A stretch of 64,000 bases of DNA, taken from contig JAFEMH010006974.1 of assembly GCA_022495995.1 (NCBI GenBank), positions 42,705 through 106,704 on the forward strand, written 5' to 3'. This stretch comes from Adenophora triphylla var. japonica (Eukaryota; Streptophyta; Magnoliopsida; Asterales; Campanulaceae). Shown here piece after piece: positions 23,448 through 35,123 of the stretch (positions are counted from its first letter, which is position 1; the number at the start of each line of letters is the position of its first letter). Under the pieces are notes generated by a model. It was not told the DNA's origin and did not search any database. It worked only from the letters and a program-made list of their open reading frames with translations. The position numbers and the translations under genes are program-made.

Positions 23448-23573
23448 CTCCCTCCGTCCCAAAATAAATGAACTATGAAAAAAATCATTTAGGGACAAAG
23501 TTGTTTGTTGGAAAGTTTCAAAATATCATTCATTTTGGGACAAAAGTGGTCATTCAATTTGGAATAGAGGTAG
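23448..23573. mobile_element. Stowaway-like MITE
   Basis: Begins CTCCCTCCGTCCC after TA and ends in AATAGAGGTAG before TA. The right end is degenerate. The interior has mirrored AAATGAACT and AAAATATCATTCATTTTGGG segments. Confidence 0.75.
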
Positions 23574-24191
23574 TATCATTTCTAGCAAAAAAATACAATG
23601 GCATTTTATAGATAACCTTGCCAAGAAAATGTCCATGTGGATGGGTTGAGTTTCAAAAGAAGATGAATATTAAAGTAGAAGAACATTATACGTAATCCAG
23701 TGAAGTTAAAAAAAAAAGGCCATTATGAAATGAGACGGATAGCTTCTTCAAACAATCATGATATTTAACTGGAGAAACGAAAAGGAAACCGAGCCTATAA
23801 GTTTAGTCTTTCTCCATCATAATATGAAGTTATAAACGCCGTGAACTTTTGCATTGAAGAGGTTGGTTGATTGTCAAGAGCTGAGTATAAGTTCTCAGAA
23901 TTAAATCCATAGTGATGCTCATTCAAATTCCCCACACACACTCCCCCCCACCACCACCAGCACCACCACCAAACCCTTCCTCTCTCTCTCTCAGAATTTC
24001 AATAATTTTTCAGTTGTATCCTCTAAGTTCCCCCATGTTTGATGATTGCATTAAGGGGTACCAAAATCAGTTCCTTTTAATGATTATTTCTAGAACTGAT
24101 AGGATAATGTGGCACTAGGAAAGTGAAAACACAAAGAAAATTACACATGATATATACATTGTTAAGATGCAAAATATACTGGATCATACCT
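23574..24191. other. 3' flank of the methyltransferase gene
   Basis: No gene seen. It includes a CACACAC/CCACCACCACC-rich simple tract at 23930-23965 and (TC)n at 23980-23995. The 3' UTR of the minus-strand methyltransferase gene should lie in its right part. Confidence 0.4.
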
Positions 24192-24830
24192 CTATAAATG
24201 ATCACGCCAAAACTTAATAATATGGAGACTCTCTTCTTCAGTTGACCTCCGTACAACAACCCTCGAGGCATAACCTTTCTCTCTCATCTGAATACAGATC
24301 TGCAAAGGATTATTTGTTGATAGAAAAACCATGTACAACCAACCCTTATCTGATAAAAGATTGTCCGCAACGGGTAATATTTTATCAATAACAGTACGCC
24401 CATTCTCACCTCCAGCCCAAGCAGCCGCAATCCCATCGCTCCCCACTTCCTCTTCCGGTGTGGGCACATAAGGAGGATTCACAACCATCAGATCTACCAT
24501 CCCTGCCAATCGCCTCTCCAATCCTGACGCAATATTAGTTCTGATCAACTCTGCCTGAACCCTGTGTGCTTCAAGTGTCTGACGTGTCACTTGCACTGCG
24601 TGTGGATTGATGTCGGTGGCGATATAATAGGACTCTATGGAATCTTCTAGAAGCATAAGAGCTAGAGTAGTGATCACATACCCGCTACCACAACCAACTT
24701 CCATGCACAATCTTGGACGATGGTTTATTATGTTAGTTTTATCGGATAGCAGAGCATCAACCAAGGCAAATGAATCATCGCATGGTTCATAAACTTCGGG
24801 GTGTGAACTCACAAGGCGAATTTGTGCCAT
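24192..24830 (-). CDS. MTQ2: eRF1 glutamine methyltransferase catalytic subunit (N6AMT1/HEMK2/MTQ2 family)
   Basis: A single open coding block of 212 residues reads from ATG (24828-24830) to TAG (24192-24194). The enzyme transfers a methyl group from S-adenosylmethionine to the glutamine of the GGQ loop in release factor eRF1, working in the cytoplasm with the small partner TRM112. The Rossmann-fold SAM site MEVGCGSGY (residues 43-51), the acidic ATDINP loop (71-76) and the catalytic NPPYVPTP motif (118-125) are intact, as is the AWAGGENGRTVID segment specific to this subfamily. Length agrees with the roughly 210-residue family. The N-terminal EPCDDSF block is also conserved. An AG acceptor (GAGGTCAG) 5 bp before the ATG suggests an intron in the 5' UTR. 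A start nine codons upstream (24857) is possible but lacks family support. Confidence 0.93.
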   Translation of the reverse strand: MAQIRLVSSHPEVYEPCDDSFALVDALLSDKTNIINHRPRLCMEVGCGSGYVITTLALMLLEDSIESYYIATDINPHAVQVTRQTLEAHRVQAELIRTNIASGLERRLAGMVDLMVVNPPYVPTPEEEVGSDGIAAAWAGGENGRTVIDKILPVADNLLSDKGWLYMVFLSTNNPLQICIQMREKGYASRVVVRRSTEEESLHIIKFWRDHL

Positions 24831-25701
24831 CTTGACTGACCTCAGCATAAAAAACAAGCAAAACTTTCAGGACTGCACTGCATCATAAATATACCCTAAT
24901 CCGAAACTAACATTACATTTTGTATCATTAAATATATCACTCTCAAGACGACTCAAAACTTGAAAGTAGCAAGGAATGAATCACGATTAGGGGGCTACAA
25001 AATGGGATGTTAAAACAGTTAACAATTATTTGAAATTTGTGTTTTGTGAAGCTTAAAGTTGCTCAAAACATGTCATCGTGGAAATGAAACATGGAAAAGG
25101 CAACTGAAAACGAAAGGAGGGCATGCAATGTGCGCAGTCATCTCAGTCTTTAAGAAGATTATCCCTGCTAAACTTTTATGCGAATAGAGGATGGGAAATA
25201 TAAAAGGATCTTACTTAATGTAAACCTTCGAGAAAAGTTAAGAGAAACAAAAGCTAAAAAAGATCCCAGCCAACTAGGTATGTAAAAGAAAGTAAATTTG
25301 GCTATGTTTAGCAGCACAATGCCAAGCAATTGAATTGGAATCTGAAGAATATACTTAGCTCCACAAACTTCATTCCTTCTAATTCTAAATCCAAATGTTG
25401 GAATTGAGTTCCTAAACATTCCCTTAGTTTATGTGATTCCCTGATTGACTTACAATGCTTGAAGTACAAAACTACAGACATATGCAACATAATATCAAAC
25501 AAAGTGCGACTCAAGTCACCCATTCTGGCTAAGACAACAAGACTAAATAAGGTGTAAAAAAAAAAAAAAATCACTTATGATCTACTGGTCAAAGACATCT
25601 ACCAAAACCGAAAAGTTTTAGAAGGAACCACACCATGGAGCTTAATTAAGAATGTTTTAAAACAAACTCCAATTATGAGAGGATTGATATTAGTTCTCCA
25701 A
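24831..25701. other. Putative 5' UTR intron / intergenic
   Basis: No coding signal. If the methyltransferase mRNA begins with a distant 5' exon (see 27800-28050), this is intron; otherwise it is promoter. No promoter element could be picked out. Confidence 0.35.
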
Positions 25702-26150
25702 GGGGCCGTTTGGTTAGGAGGTTTAAGACAGGATAACATTCATCAGGATTAATAAGGTTTATTAATATGGTGTTTGGTTGTAAATTAGGCATCAGAATAA
25801 TTAAGCCGTTTTATTGGGATTAGATCTTAATTTCCTCACTAATTATACTGATCTGAGGGAAGTATTATTAATCCCTTCCATAATAGACGCTGGGATTATC
25901 ATTTTTATACCTATCATGCCCCCACTTCGCGGGTATTTTTGGAAAATAATAATTAATACCGTATAAATTTATTTCTTACCAAACATTAGATTATGTTAAT
26001 GTGGGATTCAAGATTTTTAATACTGATGGTACCAAACGCAAGATTACTCCAAAGCTAAGGATTATTAGTACCAAGGATTATTAATGAGGGTATTAATAAT
26101 CCTCTCATTAATAATACCGCTAATCCTTATCCGGCAACCAAACGAGCCCC
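25702..26150. mobile_element. MITE with GGGGCCGTTTGGTT inverted ends
   Basis: The left end GGGGCCGTTTGGTTAGG and the reverse complement of the right end GGGGCTCGTTTGGTTGCC match with one indel. The interior is also largely inverted-repetitive, with TTAATAATCC words on both sides. About 449 bp. The ends resemble Tourist/PIF-Harbinger-like or hAT-like MITEs; the flanking duplication (possibly CAA) is too short to decide. Confidence 0.7.
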
Positions 26151-26575
26151 AAGAGCATTATCATAAGCACAAAATGCCTAAAAGTTTGTTACAAAAAGTC
26201 AAACTAGTGGGTATGCCAAAAATGGGGTTAAGAATAATTTTTTTTTTTTTAGTATGAACCTATTAAACCAGAAAATCTTGAATACTATATTCCCTTTTGT
26301 AAATGACTCATTCTTTTTGAAAGCACAAGTTCAACAAACAAACATTTTATTATAATAATTCAAATTTGTTAACACGGATTGAACTAAGAAAGTCCTTTGA
26401 TTCAAGAGAAAATGAAAACTCAAAGTTATAGACACATTCAACAAAGAACCAATGCAGTAGTAGGACTGAGATTATAGCTAATACCTAATAAGTCAGGCTT
26501 GGTCACTACTTCAATGAGCCTGCTTGGTAAGACCAGAATCATTTTAGATCAGACAAAAGTATACACAATCATGTA
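26151..26575. other. Intergenic spacer
   Basis: AT-rich sequence, nothing recognised. Confidence 0.4.
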
Positions 26576-26745
26576 CTCCCTCAGTCCCATAAACAATGTC
26601 GCAATTATTGGTCAACTATGTTGAACTTGACCAAAAAGTTATAAAAAAAATTGATTATCTTCGTACTATTCTGATAATGGTAATTGATACACCAATAGAA
26701 ACACTATTCATAAATATTTTTAAATTTTCATGAAAATAAATACTC
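26576..26745. mobile_element. Left part of a Stowaway-like MITE
   Basis: TA then CTCCCTCAGTCCC opens a MITE related to the others here. Its right end is not visible because the MULE-type element starts at 26746. Confidence 0.5.
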
Positions 26746-27427
26746 GAGAATTGTTATTCACTCCCGCACAATTATTGAATACCCTCGCAATGCCATTTTC
26801 ACAAAAATGCCACCAATTGCAATGACCATACTACCCACCCGACGATATACACCCGCAATTGAATTTCTTTAACATTATTTACCTATCTACTAAATACACC
26901 CGCAACATTAAATCCTTCTTCCATCTACCTATAAAATTTTCATCTTTCCATTAAATTTTCATCTCCCTTAAGCCCTACAAACTTATCTTTCTTACCTTCC
27001 CTCCTACCTCCATCATCAATAAAAAAAAAAAAAGCTTTCTCTCTCCCTCCCATCAAACATACAAAATTCTCTCTTCACAAGATGACTATATTGTGTTGAA
27101 AGATCAAGCATGGATGGAAGAACACTTGACCTAGGCGTAAATGTATATTTTTTGACCTAGGCGTAAATGTATATTTTGAACACTCTAAGAGTTTTTACAA
27201 TGTTTTTTTTTTTAGCTTTTTTAACAAATCCTCGTCACTACGGTAAATATATTTGCAATGTTTGGTGATTGTCGACCAAACATATTCGCAATGTCTTGCC
27301 TACGAAACATTTAAAGGTTGTTCAAACAGCATTAGCCGAACGTAGTTTAAATTTGCATTGTTTGAATATGTGAGGGCTAGTTGTGTTCGCGTGTGCAGTA
27401 ATTGTGCGGGGATGAATAACAATTCTC
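26746..27427. mobile_element. Non-autonomous MULE-type element with a perfect 9-bp target duplication
   Basis: Inverted ends start GAGAATTGTTATTCA on both sides and continue with CCCGCACAATTA (one or two mismatches over about 29 bp). The 9-bp direct repeat TAAATACTC is perfect at 26737-26745 and 27428-27436; 9-bp duplications mark Mutator-like elements. The 682-bp interior has no ORF. CGCAATGTTT/ATTTGCAATG words recur near both ends. Confidence 0.82.
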
Positions 27428-27540
27428 TAAATACTCCCTCCGTACCAAATTGAATGTCCTTTTTTTATCCCAAAATGAATGACCTTTTGAAACTTTACCT
27501 TCAAATAACTTTGTATCTAAATCATTTTAACAATAAAAAA
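27428..27540. mobile_element. Stowaway-like MITE remnant
   Basis: CTCCCTCCGTACC at 27434 followed by AAATTGAATGTCC and a second AAAATGAATG. The right terminus is not recognisable. The 9-bp duplication of the neighbouring element overlaps this MITE end, so that element inserted here. Confidence 0.5.
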
Positions 27541-27799
27541 TAAAATTGGGTCATCGGGACTAATAGCTTGAGCTAGACAAGAGTTCAGCTTGACCTCGCA
27601 ATTGAAGAGCTTGGCTTAACCTCATTTACAGTCAACCATATTGGGAATGTCCACTCAAAAATTCCAGATATGACATATACAAACAACCTAATACCAAATC
27701 ATGTTAGAAGGCACGAATCTTGATTGTAATGTCCCATTCCCATCCAATCACTATATAAATGTTCGATAAACTGTGAAATCCAAGAAAAAACATGAAATA
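27541..27799. other. Intergenic spacer
   Basis: Nothing recognised. Confidence 0.35.
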
Positions 27800-27896
27800 A
27801 TAAAGCAATAATCAAACCCAAGTCAGGAAATTGGCATCAATGGGAAAACAAAATCAAATTTCAACAATTGTGGTTCTGAGATTAGGGCTTACCGGA

Positions 27897-28050
27897 GGTT
27901 TGAGAAATCGACCGTCTCCACTCTCCAGGAAGATTCCGTCTAAAAGTTCGGACTTTCCTGGCCAAATTTTGGCGCCACTGCCCGTTTTGGCCAATTTCAA
28001 TGCCCTAGTTTCAGCACAATTTGGGTAATTTGACTTTGACTACCCTGGGG
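27897..28050 (-). other. Possible 5' UTR exon of the methyltransferase gene
   Basis: On the minus strand, mixed-composition sequence without an ATG (GGCAGTGGCGCC, CCTGGAGAGTGGAGACGG) ends in CAAACCTCCG before GTAAGCCC, a good donor. The next good acceptor with a coding start on this strand is just before the methyltransferase ATG at 24830. A 3-kb 5' UTR intron is therefore possible but unproven. The plus-strand 65-codon ORF at 27831 is its shadow. Confidence 0.3.
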
Positions 28051-28058
28051 TTTATATA

Positions 28059-28352
28059 CTCCCTCCGTCCCGAAACTTACTTCACAAACACTGTTTGCAC
28101 TGGTTTTAATGGTTTTAAGGAGGGAGTATTATATTGAAAGTGTTGTGAGTGTGAAAATAAAATAGGAGAGAGAATGAGTGGAGAGAATAGTAAATTATAA
28201 TGGTGTTATGAGTATTAAAATAATGTAGAAGAGAGAATGAGTGGAGGGAATAGTAAAGATTCCTTTCTATTTTAGGTAAGTTTTAAATGTGTGAAGTAAG
28301 TTTTGGGACGCCCAAAAGGGAAAGTGTGAAGATTGTTCCGGGACGGAGGGAG
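28059..28352. mobile_element. Stowaway-like MITE, 300-bp family (copy 1), composite
   Basis: CTCCCTCCGTCCC ... GGGACGGAGGGAG ends with TA on each side. The interior contains GGAGAGAGAATGAGTGGAG twice, shared with the copies at 54584 and 59646. An internal GGAGGGAGTA at about 28120 suggests a small MITE lodged in, or duplicated within, the larger one. Confidence 0.88.
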
Positions 28353-29285
28353 TATGATATTATTTGGGGTATGTACTTTCAATTTAGAGATTTACCACCC
28401 TAAACTTTATTGCTTGTTGCATTATTTAGGGTCTATACTTTCAATTTTCTCTATTTACTTCCCAGGGGTTTATGTATTGTATCTCCTTCTTGTTATTTCA
28501 AACTTTTCATTTATATTAAGAAATATAATTGTTATTTTTGTCCAATAAAAATAATCTCATTTTCAAAATTGTTAGGCAAAAATCATTAAATATTTGAATT
28601 TTCAGCAAGGAAGATGGGAAAAAAAATGTGAGGATGAGAGCTATCCAACGAAAAAGCGGGAGTATTGAATCTCATTTTTAAGGTTAGATATGAGAAAAGA
28701 AGGTTATTTTTATTTTAAATAAAAGTATAATAAGTTGTTAAAATGTTTAAATAGCCAATGATATTATTATGAGAGTAGTTGTATTGCATTGAGAAAACTG
28801 AGGAAAAGATAGTTATTTATTTAATTAAAGGTTAATAAAATAAAAATTGAATGAAACTAAAACTTAAAAGAGTGATATATTTCTTCAAATTTTAAAAATG
28901 AACAGTGAAATTAACTAGTAAATAAACTGAATGAATATTTAATGTTTTTTGACCTTAAAGTAGAATTTATGTGATCATAATCAGTCCCAATTTTCAAATG
29001 CTACTACCTCATACCTCTCATGTCTCAAATTGAATTGAATGATCATTTTAATCTTAAAATAATAACTTTTTGATTTTTTTTTAAAAAAATAAACTTTATT
29101 TCTAAATATTTTAACAAAAAAAGAATTCATAATTGATTATATATTTGCGAACTTAAAATTTCAAAAGTGAATAGCAAAAATATTTTTGAATTTTTTCTGT
29201 TATAAATCAACTCAAAAATAATTTTAAATTCAAAATGATAATTCATTTTGCTCTCTGGGTTACACATCGAAAATAATTAAACTAT
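28353..29285. other. Intergenic, AT-rich
   Basis: No gene or clear repeat end. Contains several TTTAAAATTTCAAA-type words. The right end merges into the probable promoter of the plastid membrane protein gene. Confidence 0.4.
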
Positions 29286-30415
29286 AAGGACCAGAAATGT
29301 AAAATACTCCTTCTTTTCTCACCACTAGTCCACGACCATTGACATTGCATCACGACGCGCCAAAAAAGAAACCCTAACTGTAAACTCTGTTTTCCTTCCA
29401 AGATTCAGTCGGCGAAATTCCCCCAAATTGCAAATTAGGGTTTTCCAACCACCAATCTCAACATAATTTCCATCTCTGGAATAGTTGCTGAATGAGGTAA
29501 TACGTCAATATTTCCCCGTATTTTCTTATTAACGTTATTCAATTTTTATTTTTTTTTTGATTGGGACACTGTTGAGTTGGCTATGGCTTGCAATTAGGGC
29601 AGGATGCCTAATCGATTGTAAGGTTAGATAAGGGTTTTGATGAAGGAGATGATTCTCGGCTAAATCAAAAATGATTAATGACCTAGTTTAAAATTAGTCA
29701 AAACCTATTCTTCTATGATTTATTCCTCCTGCAATTAATAGGTTTTAGCTAACGTTGCTAGTTTATGTGATATTGCTATTTATATTAATCAGCTTGAACT
29801 GATATGAATATGTTCTTTCGAGATTTAGTTTTAGCTTGCCTTTTTCGATTGCTTCCCGTAATGCAGGGAGATTACTTCATCACTAGGCGTATCCAAGTTA
29901 TTGCCAAATGATTTGAAGACTTAGTCAAGGAAGACTCAAGTGTGATTTTCAATATCAGGAACATAATTAGAAATTAAAAAGACGCAAACTTAGTTGTCTG
30001 CCTTCAGAAAAGAGGTCTCATGTTTAATTCTGTTGATTTGCCTTATGTTGACACAAACCTGGGGCCAGATGTGGAATCACAAAGACAGATGCATGTTACT
30101 ATATTTGAACCATATTATTTTTTCCTTTTTCCATCAAATATAGATGTTTTCAGTTTTGAGGAGATTCTTCTTATTGCAAGTTTATCCTATAGAAAGAGAC
30201 GAAGGGTACTAATTCTCAAATGCAATATGTGGTCACCACTGTTTTTTTGGAATTTATCTTCAAGTTCTTTGTTTCTGTGAGATTACTTGCTCATAAAAAA
30301 CCAGTCTGCAAAAAGTTATGTCCGATGTTGCTCATGCTATCCAAAAAGCTACAGTATAATCCGATCTGAATTTTAGCAGCTTGGTCTACCAATACTGTGC
30401 CTAAGTATAATAATA

Positions 30416-30615
30416 CTCCCTTTGTCGCCCCCCCCCCCCCACAAAAAAAAAAAAAAAAAAAAAAAACTTTGAACTTTCATTTTTGTCTGTCGCAAAAAGA
30501 TTGTCCCATTTCTATAAAATGCAACAATTTAGTTTAATTTTAAGAAGGTACCAGCAAGTAAAGCAACAATGATAAAAAGTTGACTTGTCAAATGGGACAA
30601 TTTTTGTGGAGGGAG
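30416..30615. mobile_element. Stowaway-like MITE in a 5' UTR intron
   Basis: CTCCCTTTGTCGCCC followed by poly-C and poly-A runs, ending TTTGTGGAGGGAG before TA. About 200 bp, partly degenerate. Confidence 0.7.
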
Positions 30616-31473
30616 TATGATAATTGAAGCTGACTTAACTATATTAAAGTGATTTGTATATGTTGTGTTGCTCCCAACTGTGATTACCCATCAAACTGGA
30701 CTCTGATCTTTGTAAAGGTCAAGACAGGCTTGAGAGAGTTTGGGGATGCGTCATGGATAGTAGTTCTTTGGGGTCCAGTTGATAAGAATCTACAGGGAAA
30801 CTGTCTGGGCAAGCATGGTAAAAGGCAACATTCTCTTCTATGATTAGAGGGTACCCTCTTGCTTGACCAGTGTTTGATGTTCTTAGAGGTGAATCTTATT
30901 CAGTGGTTTTTTATTAGGAAAAACTTCATGGAGACTTTTTCAGGAAAGCTTGAGGTGGATCATAAATCTTTTGTTCAGTCGTGCATTATCGTGTTAGATT
31001 TGTTAATTTTTGAAATGAAAATTATTTGTTTCTTCATTCTTGGCGTACGATTTTAAAGGAATATGGTGAGGACAGAGGTCAGAATTTTCGGGATAGAAGA
31101 GGGTAGATCTTGTATCTCGTAATTTAGTAATTTACTGATGTGTTGGGAGTTCTTTGGTGGTAATGCTTATTATGTAGGAGTGGTGTAGAGGCTGTTTGCC
31201 CTTGGCATAGTTAGGTCCCTAGTTACTAGAATGTGGCATTTGCTTCTTTGTTGCAGTGATTAGTAAAATAATTGATGCTTACCTGGTCGGTAAAGAGTGT
31301 AAATTTGGTATGGTGGTTAACAACTAATCTCTCTTGGAAGATGATCAACTGAGTCTATATATGCATAGTTGGTCCAGCAGGTGTTTTTTATGAATAGTTG
31401 GTCCAGCAGTTGTTTCTATTGTATAGTTGGTTATTTGGTTACAGAATCAGATGACCTCATCACTGGTGAAGAG

Positions 31474-31474
31474 G

Positions 31475-31572
<98 letters not shown>
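31474..31572. repeat. (TA)n microsatellite
   Basis: About 100 bp of TA repeats with one AATA break. An ORF of Tyr-Ile repeats at 31427-31762 is an artefact of it. Confidence 0.97.
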
Positions 31573-31573
<1 letters not shown>

Positions 31574-32008
31574 TGGTTTCTGTGTATAGCCTGGTCCCAC
31601 AACCCCCCCCCCTCTTCTTCTACCCTTCATTTTCCTAAAATATACTCCAGCGTCCAGTATTTACGTGCATTAGAAATGTATACTTCTATCTTTGCTTTAG
31701 GGAAAATAACCGCTGGAAGTTTTACGTTGTTGGTTTTCATGTCACGTTATTTCTTACATTAAGCACTTTGAATTGGTGTATATCTGTTGATTGTCATTGC
31801 TCTCTTCTGTAGACAGTTCAGAAGGAATTACTTGTCTATATCCATCTTGAGTTGCATTCATGGTCATGGTTAAATTGATGCATATTTGGTAATTTTTGAT
31901 AAATTGGATGACAATTCTTATTTTTGTTTTTGTAGTTTAATTATTCTGATTGTTTATCTTTGCAGCTCCAACTCCAAACTTTTCACTTTTCATCACATAA
32001 ACCAAGGA

Positions 32009-33004
32009 ATGGCATCGCTAGCTCTACCTCCATCTACTGCATCAAGAATCAATTTTTCACAAGTCCATTCTAGGAGCCTGCAGCTGCGGAAAACAACAAA
32101 CTGTAGTTTCAGTTTTCCCCACAAGAGCTTTAAACCTCACATCATATGCTGCACTAGTACATCCCCTTGGGAACCTTCACCTACAACATATGCTCCTATA
32201 GAAAAAACTGCTGACGAGTTACCGAAAAGTACTACTACCAACATATTCGAGATTCTAGCAGACAAATCTCCATCAACAACTGTGAAAGAGCTGGCAAACA
32301 CAAGTAATCAGCCATTGATAAAGTCTCGGTACCTGAGATGGCCGTTATGGCTTCTGGGCCCACCTCTTCTCCTAGCCACAGGCGTGGTCCCCACCTTATG
32401 GTTACCCATCTCGTCCATCTTCATGGGCCCCAACATAGCCACCCTTCTTTCCTTAACAGGACTCGACTGCATATTCAACCTCGGTGCATCCCTCTTTCTT
32501 CTCATGGCTGATTCCTGTGCTCGGCCATCAACCGCCCCTGCCGAACTCTCTCGTAGCCGGGCCCCACTAAGTTATAGATTCTGGAACATGGTTGCATCAA
32601 TCACAGGGTTTATTCTCCCCTTATCTATGTTTTGTGCCTCTCAAAAGGGTATTCTCCAGCCACATCTGCCTTTCATTTCGTTTGCAGTTCTTTTGGGTCC
32701 ATATCTTTTGCTTTTATCAGTACAGATGCTCACAGAAATGCTGACATGGCATTGGGAATCGCCCGTGTGGCTTGTGACCCCGGTTGTCTATGAAGCTTAT
32801 CGGGTATTGCAGCTGATGAGGGGTTTGAAGCTTGGGGCTGAGCTCACTGCACCAGCTTGGATGGTTCATACGATTAGGGGGCTCGTGTGTTGGTGGGTGC
32901 TGGTCCTTGGGGTGCAGCTCATGAGGGTTGCCTGGTTTGCTGGTTTTAATGCTCGTGTTCGTAAACAAGAGTCTTCCGTTTCTACTGCCGCCGAAAATAA
33001 ATGA
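32009..33004 (+). CDS. Plastid-targeted multi-spanning membrane protein of unknown function
   Basis: One coding exon from ATG 32009 to TGA 33002-33004 gives 331 residues. The ATG is chosen because the frame upstream lies in the intron. Residues 1 to about 50 are rich in Ser/Arg/Lys/Thr and poor in acids, as in chloroplast transit peptides. A linker follows, then hydrophobic segments with the motifs WPLWLLGPPLLLATGVVPTL, GLDCIFNLGASLFLLMAD, FWNMVASITGFILPLSMF, FAVLLGPYLLLLSVQMLTEM, VWLVTPVVYEAYRVLQL and GLVCWWVLVLGVQLMRVAWF, so five or six membrane spans are likely. The sequence looks strongly constrained and intact, and similar proteins are, to my knowledge, present across land plants as uncharacterised plastid proteins. 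I cannot name a function. The C-terminus is short and hydrophilic. Confidence 0.88.
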   Translation: MASLALPPSTASRINFSQVHSRSLQLRKTTNCSFSFPHKSFKPHIICCTSTSPWEPSPTTYAPIEKTADELPKSTTTNIFEILADKSPSTTVKELANTSNQPLIKSRYLRWPLWLLGPPLLLATGVVPTLWLPISSIFMGPNIATLLSLTGLDCIFNLGASLFLLMADSCARPSTAPAELSRSRAPLSYRFWNMVASITGFILPLSMFCASQKGILQPHLPFISFAVLLGPYLLLLSVQMLTEMLTWHWESPVWLVTPVVYEAYRVLQLMRGLKLGAELTAPAWMVHTIRGLVCWWVLVLGVQLMRVAWFAGFNARVRKQESSVSTAAENK

Positions 33005-33593
33005 TTTCTCGTGAAGAAAACTGCGGAAAGGATCGCAGCGGGATATAGAAAATCTGTAAGTATATACTTGTAGGATAAAAAACAGTGTAAAAATTAATAA
33101 ACCAATGTACATGCATATTTTCATATTTTCTAGTTTTCTACAGTATCTCTTTGTGCTTATATTTCAATCTGGGAGTTGAGCCTTTGCATAAATTGCTTGT
33201 TACTGCGGATGATCAAATGCTTTTTGGGATGGCTTTTATTATTAATTATTATGTGGGGCCAGCCTTTTCCCTTATTTCACTTATAGTGCTCTACTATCAG
33301 ATTTTTTTTTTTTTTTTGTTATTATTATTAATAATAACTTTCCTTTTATCTTTTTTTTTTTTTTTTCAAAATGCTGGAAAGGTGACATTAGGTAGTACAT
33401 TGATAACTAGTGATTGTGATTAGCTGCTTTCCAGTATAAAGACTCATGATTACCAGAAAGTATACAGCACTAGCATCATTTTTTATTTTCTTTTCAAAGA
33501 TTAATAATTATCATGCATCTTTATCTTTCTTTTTTCTTTTCAATTTTATCACATTTCTTCTTTAATTTTTGGTTGGTGCAAAGAATAATTTTA
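33005..33593. other. 3' UTR and flank
   Basis: AATAAACC near 33100 is a possible poly(A) signal. Poly-T and poly-pyrimidine runs follow; no gene. Confidence 0.4.
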
Positions 33594-33856
33594 CTCCCTC
33601 GGTTCCTGATATTCCGGATATGATCTTCTCACTTTTTTTATTGTTTAACATGAAATTACTTTAAACAATATTTTTAGGTTGATTTAATTATCCTAATAAA
33701 AATTTTAAGAGTGTAATCTATACACCATTATAAATACTATCAATAACAATTTTCAGATGTTCATTCGAATAATTAAATCAAACTAAAATTATTGTTGAAA
33801 GTATCTTCGTGTTAATGCCAAAAAAAAATAGGAAGATCATTTCGGAACAAAGGGAG
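33594..33856. mobile_element. Stowaway-like MITE, family with AACAAT...ATTGTT core
   Basis: CTCCCTCGGTTCC ... GGAACAAAGGGAG between TA dinucleotides. The interior shares TTGATTTAATTATCCTAAT and ATAATTAAATCAA with 61143-61391 and with the tandem pair at 36944-37291. Confidence 0.82.
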
Positions 33857-35113
33857 TATGTAATATACTATCTACGACCCGAAAAGTTTGTCCCATATCA
33901 ACTTTCATGGTAAATTCAATGAACCCATATCAACTTTCATGGTAAATTCAATGAAACTTTGACCATATATGCGATTCTAAAAGTTATTAATATCACGAAT
34001 TTGATACATATTGTTGGAGATAACAATTTACTACCTTTGTGAATAGTGATCAATAATATCAAAATTTAATTTTGATACTTACAATCAAGTACCATTGTTG
34101 AAGTTGCCCTAATAAGAGTCATAATTAACTTGTTCTTTTTTTTTAAAAGAATGTGGTTCAATTTTTTGCATCGTGCTAATAGTATTGTAACGAAACATTA
34201 TAACTATTTCCATTATTTCTATATTTAAAAATATGATATCTTGAGGCAGATAAAAAATTTATATGTTTATTTAGGAATGGAAAGAGTAACACTCAATATT
34301 AATTATTATTTTTATTCCGATTTAATGTTTTTAGTTTGAATGAGCATAGAGAAAAAATAAATATTGTGAGTGTGAAAAATAAAGTATAAGAGAAAAAGTA
34401 GACAGTTTTTTTAAAAAAATATTACAAGTAGATATTATTATCTATTTTAAATAATAAAATATATATTAAATTGAGACAGACTAAAAAGAAAAATGATAAA
34501 AGGAGGAAGTAGTTATAATGGGGAGTAGTAGTACAAAGTTTGCAAAAATTGGAACTACTTTAATTAAAGGAATTTTCTTTTCTCTATCTTGAGCACGTGT
34601 GAATGGAATCTCGAGTGTTTGACATTTTGACTTGTGTTGAGCAACGAAGGACATTATTGTATGATCTCAATCAACTTTCCTTTTTTATGCATTATTATAA
34701 ATTAGTAAAAGCTCGTGTTCAATGACATGTGTTTTTTTTTTAATTTAAAAAAAAAAAATTAAAGGACAAAATGAAAAATTTGACATTTGAAACTGTTCAC
34801 ACAACTGTTCACGAACAGTTTTGATTTATACTATAGATACTTTCCTTATATATTTCCTTCATTCAACTATAATCTTTTCGGTTATTGTTTTTGTATGAAA
34901 ATTAAAATATATAAGCGAAATAGCTATAATTAGTATAAAAAGTGAGGTAAAAAGGAGAAAGTGAGATAGAAAATAATAATTGAATTGTTGTTATAAATAT
35001 GACACGTGAGTCAAATTAATATAAAAATAATAAAATGTTTCTATTTTAGAAAATGCGTAATTTATAATAAGATGCTCAATATTAAAAATGTGTAATTTAT
35101 AGTGGTGAGTAGG
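33857..35113. other. Intergenic, AT-rich, with a 31-bp tandem duplication
   Basis: CCCATATCAACTTTCATGG plus TAAATTCAATGAA occurs twice in a row at about 33892-33955. ACTGTTCAC / GTGTT words near 34790-34830 hint at a decayed inverted-repeat element. No gene seen. Confidence 0.45.
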
Positions 35114-35123
35114 GAGTATACGT

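Larger units (their letters stand above)
29286..33130 (+). other. Transcription unit of the plastid membrane protein gene (inferred)
   Basis: A probable non-coding first exon (about 29330-29496, CCCTAACTG ... GTTGCTGAATGAG) ends at a GTAATACG donor. The next good acceptor, TTTATCTTTGCAG at 31961-31965, precedes the coding exon by 43 bp. The 2.5-kb intron holds a MITE (30416-30615), a (TA)n tract (31474-31572) and unassigned sequence. Transcript ends are estimates. Confidence 0.5.

Noticed and set aside
27831..28028. 65-codon plus-strand ORF
   Set aside because: It overlaps the possible minus-strand 5' UTR exon and shows no domain or splice continuity.
32717..33124. Minus-strand ORFs opposite the plastid membrane protein (also 32308-32505)
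   Set aside because: Shadows of the well-supported plus-strand CDS.
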